From Streptomyces sp. HUAS YS2 (GTDB taxonomy: Bacteria; Actinomycetota; Actinomycetes; Streptomycetales; Streptomycetaceae): a DNA stretch of 64,000 nt. The notes beneath the pieces were generated by a model. That model ran no database searches and was not told the origin of the DNA. It worked only from the letters and a program-made list of their open reading frames with translations. The stretch lies in contig NZ_CP137573.1 in the NCBI RefSeq assembly GCF_033343995.1, positions 7,659,001 to 7,723,000 of the forward strand, written 5' to 3'. Position numbers and translations under genes: made by a program. Positions 53,606-61,901 of this stretch are shown piece after piece (within the stretch, counting starts at the first letter, position 1; each line of letters begins with the position of its first letter).

Positions 53606-53920
53606 GTGTTAGGCGCTCTTAAGCAGGTCTGGCTTGCTATCCCAGAGGCAGGCGTCAAGCTCCGCGAGGGCGACCCTGCCACTGCCGGCAACATCATCAT
53701 TGGGGCCTTGGTGCGGAGCGAAATCCTCGATCGTGAGCTGATCGTCTCTGCTGGCGATGACGATGCAGTGGTCGAAGCTCTCATCGAGACGATGCACCAG
53801 ATCGCCGAGAGCGATGAGCCCGTCTCCCGGGCTGCTGCCCGGGCATTCCTGAGTATCGCCGAGAGCGACGATACGAACACCACCACCTTCTCCGGACGGG
53901 GCGAGCAGCCTCGCCAGTAG
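53606..53920 (+). pseudogene. 5'-truncated hypothetical gene after IS B
   Basis: The open frame begins inside the IS right repeat (apparent GTG at 53606) and reads KQVWLAIPEAGVKLREGDPATAGNIIIGALVRSEILDRELIVSAGDDDAVVEALIETMHQIAESDEPVSRAAARAFLSIAESDD. The native part (from about 53614) is helical and looks real, but its 5' end has been replaced by the IS. No family recognised. Confidence 0.55.
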
Positions 53921-54611
53921 TTCCGCTCCTACGGGTGAACTACGTGAAGCGACCTTCACTCTCCGCCGGCCCGCACGGTTCTGACCAGTTGTGAGCGGGG
54001 GCCCTGCTCGCCGCGGGCCCCGAAGCACATGAGAGTGCGCAATGGGAGAGAGCGGAATCGTCGCGACCCTCTTCGCGACTCCAGCCTGCGCGAGCTCACC
54101 GCCCACGTCAGCGGCTCGCCGCCACCGTCCCAGGCCCGAAGCTCCTGCACATCTCTGTCGGCTGCGTCGACGGAAGGCATCGTGGCGTTACCGGACGCCT
54201 CTCGCTGCGCGGGCGCACCCTGGGACCTCGGTGCGCGCCTGCGGACAGCCTTCGTCCCCTTGAGGCGTTCGAGCCCGAAGCCCTCGGTGATGATGCCGGC
54301 GCCCACCACGCCGTGGCCCTTACTCCTCTCGGTCGAGGCAGGGTGCGGCTGTCCGTCGTCGCCAGCCCGTCCGCGGACGGCGCGGTCGCTGAGGGTCACG
54401 ATCTCTGACCAGCCCTCTGGACAGGCCCTGGCTCTGCTGACCGACGCGGCAGGGCGAGGGCCTTTTTGTGTTCCCGCGTCTGCCGCGCAGCATGGGCGTG
54501 ATGAGGGCGCTCTTCCCCACCCACCGTCGCCGTCACGAGCACCCCCTCATGCGGTCCTGACCAGTGCGGCACAATCGCGGTCAACTGAGCAGACAAAGGT
54601 GGGGGTGGGAC
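53921..54611. other. Gap of about 690 bases; terminator-like hairpin, no clear gene
   Basis: A minus-strand frame (54399-53956) reading GVVGAGIITEGFGLERLKGT might be a gene remnant, but nothing is recognised. The element at 54423-54467 is the only clear structure. Confidence 0.45.
54423..54467 (+). terminator. Intrinsic-type terminator with T-run
   Basis: AGGCCCT (54423-54429) pairs with AGGGCCT (54457-54463); an inner stem CTGC/GCAG supports the fold. It is followed by TTTTT (54463-54467), one of the few T-runs in the window. It ends a plus-strand transcript, but no gene is recognised upstream. Confidence 0.6.
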
Positions 54612-55274
54612 GTGGGGCTTTTTGGCTCGCGAAGCCGGCGTAAGGGCATACCGAACGAGCCGGCGCTGCTGGCTGCGGCTGCTGAGAATCCGGGTGGCAG
54701 CGTCGCCGAGATCGATCCGACGCATATCGATGACCCGAACGGCTACGTACCTCCCGAGGCGATCCGCGGTGCGTGGTTGGTGGACAGCAGCGGGAAACTG
54801 ACAGGTGAGTACCAGGAGAATCCCCGTCACGGGGTGCCACAGGACGACTTCAGCAAGCTCACCGACCCTGATCACTGGCTCGGCTGGCTCGGCGAGGATC
54901 CCGCGACCGCCGTCCGCCAGGGCATCGAGAAGTCCTTGCGCGCCCAGGTGGCAGACGCAGTGGTCGAGTGGGTCAAGATCCTTGAAGAGCCCCGGTTTCT
55001 CACGGGTGGGCGTCGAAGTTCTGAGGACGAACAGGTCATGCTGGTCAGCCGCGCGGCGCTCGCCGCGCCGTTTGCGTTGTCCGTGCGCACAACGCAGCAC
55101 GGGCGTTCCATCCTCCTGGGGGTGTTCTCGTGGGCGGCGGTGAACCTCGCACCGCCCGGAGTCCGCAAGGATCGGCACTGGTTTGACCTGGGCGCCGCGC
55201 CGGACTGGGCAGGTGAACGGCTTCAAGAGCGGATCTACGAGATTGACGGTGAGGACGACCCCAACGAGCGGTAG
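54612..55274 (+). CDS. Hypothetical protein
   Basis: 220 residues from GTG 54612 (GGTGGGGGTGGG upstream); the earlier ATG at 54564 would precede this site. Reads VGLFGSRSRRKGIPNEPALL, then EIDPTHIDDPNGYVPPEAIRGAWLVDSSGKLTGEYQENPRHG, and an amphipathic C-terminal half with AVVEWVKILEEP and ILLGVFSWAAVNLAPPG. No recognisable domain; possibly a SseB-like or phage-related beta protein. Upstream terminator at 54423 isolates its transcript. Confidence 0.65.
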   Translation: MGLFGSRSRRKGIPNEPALLAAAAENPGGSVAEIDPTHIDDPNGYVPPEAIRGAWLVDSSGKLTGEYQENPRHGVPQDDFSKLTDPDHWLGWLGEDPATAVRQGIEKSLRAQVADAVVEWVKILEEPRFLTGGRRSSEDEQVMLVSRAALAAPFALSVRTTQHGRSILLGVFSWAAVNLAPPGVRKDRHWFDLGAAPDWAGERLQERIYEIDGEDDPNER

Positions 55275-55443
55275 AGCGGCACGCCATTTCGGACCCACGG
55301 TCAGAGCGGATCCACTCCAGCAGTAGATATCCACGCCGGGTGGCCCTGGCCACCGTCTCGACGCGAACGTGAACAACGTTGCCCGACACGATCCCGGCCG
55401 GAGGCAGGCCGACTGGGCATGCCGCCAGACCACTCGCCCGCCC

Positions 55444-55462
55444 TGCTACCACCCTGCTACCT
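55444..55462 (+). promoter_or_regulatory. Tandem repeat before the antitoxin gene
   Basis: CTGCTACC occurs twice (55444-55451 and 55454-55461) with CC/ACC around, ending 8 bases before the antitoxin start (GTG 55470). Iterons of this type commonly bind toxin-antitoxin complexes; assignment here is by position. Confidence 0.6.
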
Positions 55463-55469
55463 TGAGGGG

Positions 55470-55733
55470 GTGAGCAGTGACAGGAAGCAGACCCAGCTCC
55501 GCCTGGCACCCGACGTTCTCGCCGCAGGCAAGGACGCCGCCGCCGCCCGAGGGCTGGACTTCAACAAGTACGTCGAACGCCTCATCGTGGAGGACACCAC
55601 AGGCGCCCGCGCGGCCGGCATGGCCGCAGCCCAGCGCCTCCTCGACGCCCACGGCGACTTCCTCTCCGACCTGGAAGCCGACCTGGACGCGCAGCACGCC
55701 TCGGCACCGCAGGACCGGGGCGCCGCTGCGTGA
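55470..55733 (+). CDS. Antitoxin of a Doc/Fic toxin-antitoxin pair
   Basis: 87 residues from GTG 55470. SSDRKQTQLRLAPDVLAAGKDAAAARGLDFNKYVERLIVEDTTGARAAGMAAAQRLLDAH contains a ribbon-helix-helix-like N-terminus (KQTQLRLAPDVLAAGKDAAAARGL...YVERLI), and the acidic C-terminus LSDLEADLDAQHAS would wrap the toxin. It overlaps the toxin start by 4 bases (GTGA). The tandem repeats just upstream are its likely operator. Confidence 0.78.
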   Translation: MSSDRKQTQLRLAPDVLAAGKDAAAARGLDFNKYVERLIVEDTTGARAAGMAAAQRLLDAHGDFLSDLEADLDAQHASAPQDRGAAA

Positions 55734-56107
55734 GCATGTCCCTGCACGTCGACCTGTCCTGGATCCTCGAGGTAGCCGAACGCGCCGGCCACGGTGACCC
55801 CGCACCTGACGACCTCGGCGTTCCCCTCGCGGCCGTCGCCCGCCACCGAGCGGAGCTTCTCGAGCAGCCCGTGTACCGCGGCCCGTACGCCCGGGCCGCC
55901 GCCCTCGTGCACACCCTCGGCCGCTGCCGCTGGCTGGAACGCTCTAACCTCAGCGTCGCCTGCGCCGTCGCCGTCATGTACCTCAACGCCAGCGGCATCC
56001 CCGCCGACCCCAGTCGGGAACAGCTCACCGCCCTTGCCCGTACGCTCTACGACCCACACGGCACTACAGGCGGCATCGTCGAACATCTCCGCACCTGGGC
56101 GCGCTGA
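55730..56107 (+). CDS. Doc/Fic-family toxin
   Basis: 125 residues from GTG 55730 (ATG 55736 also possible). LHVDLSWILEVAERAGHGDPAPDDLGVPLAAVARHRAELLEQPVYRGPYARAAALVHTLGR is the conserved N-terminal part of the fic-family toxin-antitoxin toxin component of Streptomyces; the classical Fic core HxFxDGNKR is not present in exact form (SNLSVACAVAVMYLNASGIPADPSREQLTALARTLY at about 75-110 corresponds to its helix). Probably modifies EF-Tu or another protein by phosphorylation or AMPylation. Confidence 0.78.
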   Translation: MSMSLHVDLSWILEVAERAGHGDPAPDDLGVPLAAVARHRAELLEQPVYRGPYARAAALVHTLGRCRWLERSNLSVACAVAVMYLNASGIPADPSREQLTALARTLYDPHGTTGGIVEHLRTWAR

Positions 56108-56349
56108 ACCACACCGCGCGCCGCGGCTACGAGCACTTGAGCTTGCGAAGCCGGATGGCGCCCATCCCGCTGTTCGGGCGGTGGGCACGAGGCGTCATGT
56201 CCATGGTGCGGCGTGCCTTCCTGTCCAGTTCTGGTCGTTGCTGGGCGACCGACGAGGACAACTCAACTGTGTGTGGCTAACGTTGCCGCGCGGTGACCTG
56301 CAGTTTGATTTGCGGGCTACGTGTGCGACGACGATGCGCTGGAGGGATA

Positions 56350-57264
56350 GTGGCAGAGCCTGGCGTGGGCAGCGATGATCAAGAATCACGGCGGTCAAGA
56401 GAGTGGGTGTCGCCGTCGCAGAGCACGGCTGCCCAACCTCCACGTTTGCCCGTCTCGGCGAGCAGGAACCAGACGCCAACCGCTCAGGACCGCCCTGCGG
56501 CCCCCGAAAGGCCGTTCTGGCAGCGCAGGACAGCGGTGGTCACAGTCGTCGGAGCCTGCTTATCCATCGTGACCGGGATCATCGTCCTGGTTTTCATGTT
56601 CTGGCCCGATCTGCAGCCAGAGCGAGACAAGACCCCGACGGTGGCGATCTCCGACTTCAACGTCGACAAAGAGAGAAACATTCAAGCTGACGAGTACTAC
56701 ACGGACATGGACTCTGAGGTGAAAACCAGGCCCGTCAAGTGGACGTCATCCATGGCGACGATCACCCTTCGCAATGAGGGCGACGACACGGTGACGATCA
56801 AGAAGGCGACGCTCCACCTTCTCGCCTTCGAGAACCTCGGATGCAAGGACGGCGGAGGCCTCGGATACCCCGAGGGGCGCTACGGCTTCAAAATCGGCGA
56901 TGCTGATAAGCCAGGCAAGACGCTGGTTCAGCCCATGCGTTGGAAGCTGCCAGCGCACGACGCGGAAACTATGGCGTTCAGCGTGGGACCCAGTGCACCC
57001 GATCCCGAGGTCATTCAGGTGTATCGCTATCAACTGACCCTGGAGCCGGATCGCGGCAGTCCCATCACGCTTCCCGTAGTCGTGCATGCCGCCCCGGAGG
57101 GGTACCTCGCCAAGACAGGAGAAGGCGAGCGCGACTATGCGGCGGCTTTGACGGACCCTTGCTGGCGTGGTGCGGAGAGGTTTGCGAAGGGCGTCCAGGA
57201 GAGCGACAGGGCGTCGCCGGAGTACAGGTACCTCCAGTCGCGGTTGGACGCGCTGCGTCGATAA
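56350..57264 (+). CDS. Single-pass membrane protein, unknown function
   Basis: 304 residues from GTG 56350 (GGAGGG 4 bases upstream). About 65 residues of Pro/Gln-rich cytoplasmic tail, one membrane helix (about 62-84; AVVTVVGACLSIVTGIIVLVFMF), then an extracytoplasmic beta-rich domain with SSMATITLRNEGDDTVTIKKATLHLLAF and LTLEPDRGSPITLPVVVHAAP, and a short helical C-terminus. The outer domain resembles immunoglobulin-like sandwich proteins; family not recognised. Monocistronic. Confidence 0.7.
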   Translation: MAEPGVGSDDQESRRSREWVSPSQSTAAQPPRLPVSASRNQTPTAQDRPAAPERPFWQRRTAVVTVVGACLSIVTGIIVLVFMFWPDLQPERDKTPTVAISDFNVDKERNIQADEYYTDMDSEVKTRPVKWTSSMATITLRNEGDDTVTIKKATLHLLAFENLGCKDGGGLGYPEGRYGFKIGDADKPGKTLVQPMRWKLPAHDAETMAFSVGPSAPDPEVIQVYRYQLTLEPDRGSPITLPVVVHAAPEGYLAKTGEGERDYAAALTDPCWRGAERFAKGVQESDRASPEYRYLQSRLDALRR

Positions 57265-57634
57265 CTCCTGAATGAGTCGATCGATCGTGACCTTTCCCGG
57301 GTGGCCAGGCAGCTGGAGATGCACCTGCGGGCAATCGGGAGTTCGTGAGTGGGAGGAAGGCGATTCGGACCGGGGTTCAAGCGGCTGCCCTGGACGAGCC
57401 AGTAAACGGCCGGCGCCCAATCCGCCGAAGCGGGTGGCAAGGGCGCCGGCCAACCGAAAACACACACTCCGCAGGAGAACCCGAGAAGCGGTCTCGCTGG
57501 CGAGTGTATCCGCCCGGTCCCGCAGTCGGAACGCGCATCCTTGCCGATAGTGACGCAAGAGGGTTATTGTTGTCTCGCTGGGTGTCGTGGCAGCGCACCA
57601 ACACCGAGCACACTCACGCAAGGAGCAGCAGCCC
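57265..57634. other. Gap of about 370 bases, no supported gene
   Basis: Overlapping open frames only; no recognisable product. It probably contains the promoter of the short ORF and DUF6292 gene. Confidence 0.45.
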
Positions 57635-57715
57635 ATGCCCCTGTCCCTGGCCCGGCGAGAGGTCGACCATCACCTCCAGGAGATCGAGGCCGCCGACGTC
57701 ACCTCAACCACCTGA
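57635..57715 (+). CDS. Possible 26-residue peptide before the DUF6292 gene
   Basis: ATG 57635 follows AAGGAG (57629-57634 region) and encodes MPLSLARREVDHHLQEIEAA plus six more residues to TGA 57715. The acidic, helical sequence and good ribosome site suggest it is translated, 68 bases upstream of the DUF6292 gene. No similar peptide recalled. Confidence 0.4.
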   Translation: MPLSLARREVDHHLQEIEAADVTSTT

Positions 57716-57783
57716 CGCCCGCCCAGGGCGGGGCGCCCCGAACCGGCACCCCGCCCCCAGGCCGTGATGGAGAAACGAAGATC

Positions 57784-58827
57784 ATGATCCGCGCCGGACG
57801 CCTGCAGTACGTACAGACCATGGCCGACCTGGCCGCCCAGCAGGGCGTGTCGCTCGGGACCTTCCGCAACAAGAAGCCGTACGCCCAGGAGGGGTATCCC
57901 GCCCCGATCAGCTCGCCCACCTCGAGGGCGCTGCTGTGGGACAGCGAGCAGATCGCCGCCTTCCACGCGGGAGAGCCGATTCCGGCCCTGCCGGAGCTCG
58001 ACGACGACGAGGACCTCCTGGACCGCCACGAAGCCGCGGCCGAACTCGGCGTCGCGCCGGCCAGCTGGAACAAGTACAAGAGCGACCCCAAGCTGGCCGA
58101 ACATGTCGTCCTCGTCCCGGGGCAGGACGGCACCGAACACTGGCCGCGCCACGTCGTCCGCGCGTACAAAGCCTCCCGACCCGGCCGCGGCGCCGGCGGC
58201 GGCCGCCGCACCGGCAGCGGAGACATGATCCCGCGCGATGAGACCCTGCCCCGGATCGCCGAACTCCTCGACGACAACCCGGCGATCACGCTCACCGAGG
58301 TCGCCGACACCCTGGGCATCACGAAGTTCCCCACCGCCCAGGCCGGCCTGGCGCTGCTCCGGGGCCGGCGCATCGCCGACCTGGTCGAGGCCGAGCCCGG
58401 CCTCACCCCGATCGACGCCGCCGAGCGCCTGGGCTATCCCACGATCACCCACCGCGGCGCCGCAACGATCGCCGAGGCCGAACTGCGTGCCCGCGGCACG
58501 CGCCTGTACCTGCAGCAGGTCGCCGATGCACTTGCAGAGGCCGGCGTCGCCGAGTCGGTTCAGGTAGCGACGCGCCGGCTCGACGACGAGCACCTGGCCG
58601 CCGCCGTCCCCCTTGCCATCGGACAGTCCGCGCCGGCGCTGGTATGGGACGAGCGGTACGGATGGCGCACCGCGACCAGCCGACGTCACCCGATCGGCAA
58701 GGACACCGGCGCCGCGCCCGAGCGCGAAGGCATCCGCTACATCGGCCACGGCATCCACCCGGAGTCGGCGGAGCTGCTCGAGGCGCTGGCCGACGGACGC
58801 AAGGGAACCAAGCGACCCAACGCCTGA
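57784..58827 (+). CDS. DUF6292-family protein with DNA-binding-like N-terminus
   Basis: 347 residues from ATG 57784. The N-terminal part has two repeated HTH-like modules (ADLAAQQGVSLGTFRNKKPYAQEG, about 15-38, and EAAAELGVAPASWNKYKSDP, about 90-109), followed by an Ala/Gly-rich basic linker and a helical region DETLPRIAELLDDNPAITLTEVADTLGITKFPTAQAGL that also looks like a winged helix. The C-terminal DUF6292 domain (about 235-330) contains LYLQQVADALAEAGV and LVWDERYGWRTATSRRHPIGKDTGAAPEREGIRYIG. A decayed copy of the C-terminal part lies at 22601-22791. Function unknown. Confidence 0.82.
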   Translation: MIRAGRLQYVQTMADLAAQQGVSLGTFRNKKPYAQEGYPAPISSPTSRALLWDSEQIAAFHAGEPIPALPELDDDEDLLDRHEAAAELGVAPASWNKYKSDPKLAEHVVLVPGQDGTEHWPRHVVRAYKASRPGRGAGGGRRTGSGDMIPRDETLPRIAELLDDNPAITLTEVADTLGITKFPTAQAGLALLRGRRIADLVEAEPGLTPIDAAERLGYPTITHRGAATIAEAELRARGTRLYLQQVADALAEAGVAESVQVATRRLDDEHLAAAVPLAIGQSAPALVWDERYGWRTATSRRHPIGKDTGAAPEREGIRYIGHGIHPESAELLEALADGRKGTKRPNA

Positions 58828-58916
58828 GTTCCCTGCCGCGCCGTTCCGAACTCGTCCGCCACACTGCCCCCCCCCGGTCGGCTGACGGGCCCGGAGACGG
58901 GTGTGCCGTGTGTCCG

Positions 58917-58946
58917 GGGGAGGCGGTGGGGTTCCGCCGCCTCCCC
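58917..58946. terminator. Bidirectional terminator hairpin
   Basis: GGGGAGGCGG (58917-58926) and CCGCCTCCCC (58937-58946), 10-base loop, between the convergent DUF6292 (ends 58827) and RCC1-repeat (ends 59013) genes. Confidence 0.7.
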
Positions 58947-59012
58947 GTGCTCCACGGGGCGGGGCGGGCGGGAGTACGGGAAGGGGTTGTCCTTCAGGGG
59001 GCGGAGTGGGTC

Positions 59013-60275
59013 TCAGGCCGCGAGGCTGAAGGTGCCGCCCGCGGCGATGTGGGTGATGGTGCCGATGCCGGTGCGGACGGGCAGAGGGGTGCCGTTGTCC
59101 GTGGTGCTGCCCACGCCGAGCTGCCCGAACTCGTTGTCGCCCCAGGCTCTGAGGGTGCCGTCGGACAGGCGTGCGAGGCTGTGGACATCGCCGGCGGAGA
59201 TGTCCCGGACGCCGGTGAGGTTGAGGACGGTGTTGGGGGTGCCGTTGGGGGGACCACTGTCCGAGCCGTTGCCGAGCTGCCCGTTGCCGTTGGTGCCCCA
59301 AGCCTTGACGGTGCGGTCGGACAGCAGGGCGAGGCTGTAGTCGCCGCCTGCGTCGATGTCGCGGATACCGCTGAGGGGGGCGCCGGGACTGTTGGGGTCG
59401 ATGACGGTGACGGGGGTTCCGCTGTCGGCGCCGGTGGTGCCGTTGCCGAGCTGCCCGAACTCGTTGTCGCCCCAGGCCTTGACGGTGGCGTTGGACAGCA
59501 GGGCGAGGCTGTGGTCCCAGCCGGCGTCGATGGCTCGGACGCGGGTGAGGGGGGCGCTGGGGTTGTTGGGGTCGATGACGGTGACGGGGGTTCCGCTGTC
59601 GGCGCCGGTGGTGCCGTTGCCGAGCTGCCCGCTGCCGTTGGCGCCCCAGGCTCGGACGGTGCCGTTGGACAGCAGGGCGAGGCTGTGGTCGCAGCCGGCG
59701 GCGATGGCGGTCACGCCGCTGAGGGGGGCGCTGGGGTTGTTGGGGTCGATGACGGTGACGGGCGTGCTGTTGGAGATGTCCAGGGTGGTGCCGTCGCCGA
59801 GCTGCCCGGAGAAGTTGTTGCCCCAGGCCTTGACGGTGCCGTTGGACAGTAGCGCGAGACTGTGGGAGCAGCCGGCAGCGACCGCGGTCACGCCGCTCAG
59901 CTCGCGTACGGTGCCGGGGGTGCGGTGGTCGGTGGTGGGGACGCCGGAGGTGGTGCCGTCGCCGAGCTCCCCGAAGGAGTTGCCGCCCCAGGCCTTGACG
60001 GTGCCGTTGGACAGCAGTGCCAGGCCGTGAGCTCCGCCTGCGGCGAGGCCGGTGACGTTGGCGGCTGTCAGTCCGGCCGCGGTGACCGGGGTGTGCCGAT
60101 CGTCGGTGGTGCCGTCGCCGAGCTGCCCGGAGTGGTTGGAGCCCCAGGACTCGACACGCTGGGCCTGCGCGGCGGCCGGCGGCGCGGGCAGCGCCGCCAG
60201 GGTGGTCAGCAGGACGAGCAGTCCCGTCGACAGGGCGGTTCTCGGCCTGTGCCGTCTGGTCTGCAGCAGTTGCAT
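59013..60275 (-). CDS. Exported RCC1-repeat (beta-propeller) protein
   Basis: 420 residues from ATG 60275. Sec signal (TALSTGLLVLLTTLAALPAPPAAAQA, about 12-37) and about seven RCC1 repeats with the pattern VxAWGxNxxGQLGxGT...TPVxV...V..IAAG..HSLALLSNGT. These make a seven-bladed propeller, a common scaffold for binding proteins outside the cell. The repeats are highly alike at the DNA level, which may favour copy-number change. Function unknown. Confidence 0.9.
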   Translation of the reverse strand: MQLLQTRRHRPRTALSTGLLVLLTTLAALPAPPAAAQAQRVESWGSNHSGQLGDGTTDDRHTPVTAAGLTAANVTGLAAGGAHGLALLSNGTVKAWGGNSFGELGDGTTSGVPTTDHRTPGTVRELSGVTAVAAGCSHSLALLSNGTVKAWGNNFSGQLGDGTTLDISNSTPVTVIDPNNPSAPLSGVTAIAAGCDHSLALLSNGTVRAWGANGSGQLGNGTTGADSGTPVTVIDPNNPSAPLTRVRAIDAGWDHSLALLSNATVKAWGDNEFGQLGNGTTGADSGTPVTVIDPNSPGAPLSGIRDIDAGGDYSLALLSDRTVKAWGTNGNGQLGNGSDSGPPNGTPNTVLNLTGVRDISAGDVHSLARLSDGTLRAWGDNEFGQLGVGSTTDNGTPLPVRTGIGTITHIAAGGTFSLAA

Positions 60276-60655
60276 GGGTCACCTCGGCGTGTGGAGTGCG
60301 CGGCCGTCCCCGGCGGCGCTTACATGGAGTGATGATTGTGATTCATTCGGTGACCGTCGGTGCGGGGGTGACACCAGGACTGTGGCCGGGTTGCTGCAGA
60401 CGGCCGACCGGCACACCGGCCGCACGAGCTCTTCTGGCTGTTCGAGGGCGACCTGAGCCTGGGCCCTGCGTGCTCGCATGGAGTGGAGCAGCCGGGGTGC
60501 CGCCGCCTCGTTCGTGATTCTCCGGTTGCATCGTCGCGGAGTCGAAGAAGGTGACGCGAGCGCGACGAGGTCAGGCGACGGCCGGCGTCTGGGCGCCGAG
60601 GGTTCAAGGCAGCGGCGGATTCGCCCGTCTGACCCCCGACGGCGCCAACGCGCCC
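60276..60655. other. Gap with a DUF5753-like remnant
   Basis: The plus frame reading TVAGLLQTADRHTGRT (60378-60430 region) resembles the VPGLLQTxxYARA stretch of DUF5753 (Scr1-type HTH regulators); no start and frameshifted. The rest is not recognised. Confidence 0.4.
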
Positions 60656-61651
60656 TCAGCGCCGGCTCCGGCCGCAGCGGGTGCGGCCTTCCCGTAGCCC
60701 GTCGGCGAGGCTTCGCGAGTCCGGCATGGCGCTGGCCGCGTGATTGGTGTCGATGAGGGCGATGATGCCCTCGACTCCCGGCTCGTCGACGGCTTCGAGG
60801 AGTAGCTGCCGAACGTTGATCGCGGACCCTGCGGTGCCTGTCGAGTCGGCGGCCATGTAGTACAGATCGGCCCCGCGCGTGGGAGTGAAGCCGTGGCCCA
60901 GGATCGCCACCACCAGCACGGCATTCTCTTCCCCGGCCCGGCGTACGGCTTCGCGGACAGCTCGGCGGATGTCATCGGACGCGATCGTTGCGCCCGCCAG
61001 GAGAGACGGATGCTCGCCGGTGCGTGCGACGCACACACCGAATGCCGGATCCGTGAGCACCGAGTGCAGACCGCGGGCAGCTTCTTCCAGCCGGTCCAGC
61101 CAGCCTGCGTCCGCGCACTGTGCGCCCACGACAAGCACGTGTCGGCGAAGGTCCTCGGTCATCTCCTCACCGCCTGGACCGGCGGGCTCGGCACTACGGT
61201 CGGCCTCCAACTGGTTGAGACGCGCCTGCAGGTCGGCGATACGCTCCGTCCGATCCAGCAGTGCGTCGCCCAGGACGTCGCCACGGACGCTGGACCACCC
61301 AGACGCCCGGTCGGCATCAGCCAACTGCTGCTCCAGAATCTCCACCGCGCGCTTGGGGGACGGGGCGGCATCCACGGCCGACGCGTACAACCTGCGCACG
61401 AACTCGACGGCCTCGGTGGTGACCGCCGTTCCACGGTGCTCGGCGAGATCCGCGAAGAGGTCGTTGATCACCTGCCACGGTGGTAAGCGGGTTCCATTCA
61501 GGTAGCGCGAGAAAGTGCCGGGATCGCGATGACGCCGCACCGCGTACCGGCGGACGGACACGTGCAAGCCCTCGAACAGCTCCCGCATGGCCTCGGCCAG
61601 GGCCCGCGAGGCGTCGTTGAGATCGTCCCCCAACGGCCGCAGCTCACCCAT
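60656..61651 (-). CDS. HTH-like plus caspase-like protein with lost catalytic Cys
   Basis: 331 residues from ATG 61651 (GGGGGA upstream). The N-terminal half (30-95) LHVSVRRYAVRRHRDPGTFSRYLNGTRLPPWQVINDLF resembles the XRE-like DNA-binding start of a Streptomyces family, then a coiled stretch (about 100-150). The C-terminal half (about 170-320) is a caspase-like fold: VLVVGAQCADAGWL, SSLL..VASDDIRRAVREAVRRAG, catalytic-type His in VAILGHGF (253), ADLYYMAADS and IIALIDTNHAAS, where the usual Cys (D-T-C-H) is Asn303. The C-terminus is short. Probably a degenerate or regulatory member. Confidence 0.75.
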   Translation of the reverse strand: MGELRPLGDDLNDASRALAEAMRELFEGLHVSVRRYAVRRHRDPGTFSRYLNGTRLPPWQVINDLFADLAEHRGTAVTTEAVEFVRRLYASAVDAAPSPKRAVEILEQQLADADRASGWSSVRGDVLGDALLDRTERIADLQARLNQLEADRSAEPAGPGGEEMTEDLRRHVLVVGAQCADAGWLDRLEEAARGLHSVLTDPAFGVCVARTGEHPSLLAGATIASDDIRRAVREAVRRAGEENAVLVVAILGHGFTPTRGADLYYMAADSTGTAGSAINVRQLLLEAVDEPGVEGIIALIDTNHAASAMPDSRSLADGLREGRTRCGRSRR

Positions 61652-61901
61652 TCCCCCGCACCTTCCCACCTTCAGCGCGCATGGGCGCCGGCGGCTGGCC
61701 ATGGCTGTACTCGGTGTCGATGACGCGGTTGAGGACGGGCACCGCCGGCCCCGTGACGGCGAGAGCCGCGAGTATCCTGCGCGGCGCTCCTTCCCCCGCG
61801 AGCACCGTAAGCCCGCCTGCCGCCAAGCCGGCGAGCAGCGAGAGCGGAAACACCGAAGTCGATCTCAGAGGCAGCAGGGGCCGGTCCAACAGGATCTCCA
61901 A
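61644..61901 (-). CDS. Possible small membrane protein upstream of the caspase-like gene
   Basis: 85 residues from TTG 61901; a stop lies directly upstream. LRSTSVFPLSLLAGLAAGGLTVLAGEGAPRRILAALAVTGPAVPVLNRVIDTEY has two hydrophobic stretches and looks like a small membrane protein. Its end overlaps the start of the caspase-like gene by 8 bases, suggesting coupling. The TTG start lacks a clear ribosome site. Confidence 0.4.
   Translation of the reverse strand: MEILLDRPLLPLRSTSVFPLSLLAGLAAGGLTVLAGEGAPRRILAALAVTGPAVPVLNRVIDTEYSHGQPPAPMRAEGGKVRGNG

Larger units (their letters stand above)
52339..53613 (+). mobile_element. IS5-type insertion sequence B with passenger gene (1.27 kb)
   Basis: Perfect 18-bp terminal inverted repeats: CCTAACACAATGAGGTGG (52339-52356) and its reverse complement (53596-53613). 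Contents: a frameshift-type transposase (52407-53218) and, between its stop and the right repeat, a 109-residue gene (53264-53593) in the same orientation. The element is unusually long for its type because of that gene. Confidence 0.9.

Noticed and set aside
59013..60275. Regularly spaced repeats that could suggest a CRISPR array
   Set aside because: They encode RCC1 blades in a single open frame; spacing and variation follow the protein repeat, not CRISPR spacers.
57670..60282. 870-codon minus-strand open frame with RHRP repeats
   Set aside because: Partly antisense of DUF6292 and an alternative frame of the RCC1 repeats; the 59013-60275 frame has the signal peptide and repeat motifs.
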